Source of the DNA: Hyphococcus sp. | Lineage (GTDB): Bacteria > Pseudomonadota > Alphaproteobacteria > Caulobacterales > Parvularculaceae | NCBI GenBank assembly: GCA_021776415.1 | Contig: JAJFFY010000081.1 | Location: forward strand, 1-64,000 | Reading direction: 5' to 3' | Length of the DNA stretch: 64,000 nt | Shown here: positions 63,484-64,000 of the stretch, in pieces | How the letters are laid out: each line of letters opens with the position of its first letter | Numbering within the stretch: the stretch's first letter is position 1 | Program-made: the position numbers and the translations under genes | Notes under the pieces: model-generated | Seen by the model: only the letters and a program-made list of their open reading frames with translations | Database searches by the model: none | What the model was told of the DNA's origin: nothing

Positions 63484-64000
63484 TACCGATTCCCCACGCT
63501 GATAAAAAGCTCGGCCAGCGCTTCATTGATATAATAATTATTCCGGCCCTGGCGTATCTTGGTCAAAAGCCCCGCCTCGGCAAGAAGGTCCAGATATTTC
63601 GTCGCCGTCGGGCGCGAGACGCCGAGGTCTTTTTGCACAAACTCCACCCTTGTATAGGGGTGGCGAAACAAATTATTCAGCAAGTCCTGGCTGTAGATGT
63701 TTTTGTCCGCCAGCACCCCGTCCCGCATGGCGCTTTTCAACCCGGCCATTTGCGCACGCATGCCTTTCACCAGCCTGATGGTGGCATGCGCAGTTTCGGC
63801 GACGGCCTCTAGTAAAAAAACCACCCATTCTTCCCACGCTTTTTGCAGGTCTTCGGGGGCTGCCTCCCTTGGCGCCTGCAACAGACGGTAATAATCGCCC
63901 TTGTGCGCATTGATGGCGCGGCTGAGATAGAGGATAGGCGTTTCAAGCAGCCCCGCCTTGCACAGGTAGAGCACGTTCAACATCCGTCCAACCCGGCCAT
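63483..64000 (-). CDS. Fic family protein, C-terminal portion with wHTH (5' truncated by window edge)
   Basis: Frame opens GRVGRMLNVLYL (end of HPFxxGNGRxGR motif), SQDLLNNLFRHPYTRVEFVQKDLGVSRPTATKYLDLLAEAGLLTKIRQGRNNYYIN. Confidence 0.92.
   Translation of the reverse strand, partial: GRVGRMLNVLYLCKAGLLETPILYLSRAINAHKGDYYRLLQAPREAAPEDLQKAWEEWVVFLLEAVAETAHATIRLVKGMRAQMAGLKSAMRDGVLADKNIYSQDLLNNLFRHPYTRVEFVQKDLGVSRPTATKYLDLLAEAGLLTKIRQGRNNYYINEALAELFISVGNR

Larger units (their letters stand above)
54825..64000. mobile_element. tRNA-Leu-integrated genomic island (right end outside window)
   Basis: tRNA 3' end directly followed by integrase with TTGGTA iterons, AlpA-like regulator, second recombinase, type I RM cargo; locally lower GC. 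Confidence 0.85.

Overview
The window is chromosomal DNA from an alphaproteobacterium (inferred from an NDUFS4-type complex I protein, the ppiD-trpE and trpGDC-lexA-comEC-gltX-gltA order, and a GAAC-N7-GAAC SOS box). About the first 54.7 kb is mostly core genome: tRNAs, cold-shock protein, VWA protein, HerA-like ATPase, tpiA, trp genes, lexA, comEC, gltX, gltA, a hut cluster, a TonB receptor/ABC peptide importer/P1 peptidase locus, CDF and ZIP metal transporters, gyrA/coaD/cyclophilins, and sodC/kelch. From a tRNA-Leu(CAG) at 54763 to the right edge there is a genomic island: P4-type integrase, a protein with an SSB-like C-terminal tip, AlpA-like and zinc-ribbon HTH proteins, a second tyrosine recombinase, and a type I restriction locus (hsdR, hsdS, a coupled 36-aa ORF, and a Fic gene cut by the window edge). 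The main non-gene signals are: (1) a five-copy, ~100-bp two-hairpin intergenic repeat with covarying stems, whose TAGAG end supplies the stop codon of the adjacent gene in three copies; (2) a non-OB-fold island protein ending in ...MDDDIPF; (3) a substrate-binding-protein/permease fusion with an added TM segment; (4) a hutH whose C-terminus and stop codon lie in a palindromic repeat; (5) a perfect 9-bp dyad over the alpA start. All calls come from reading the sequence; no database search was run.
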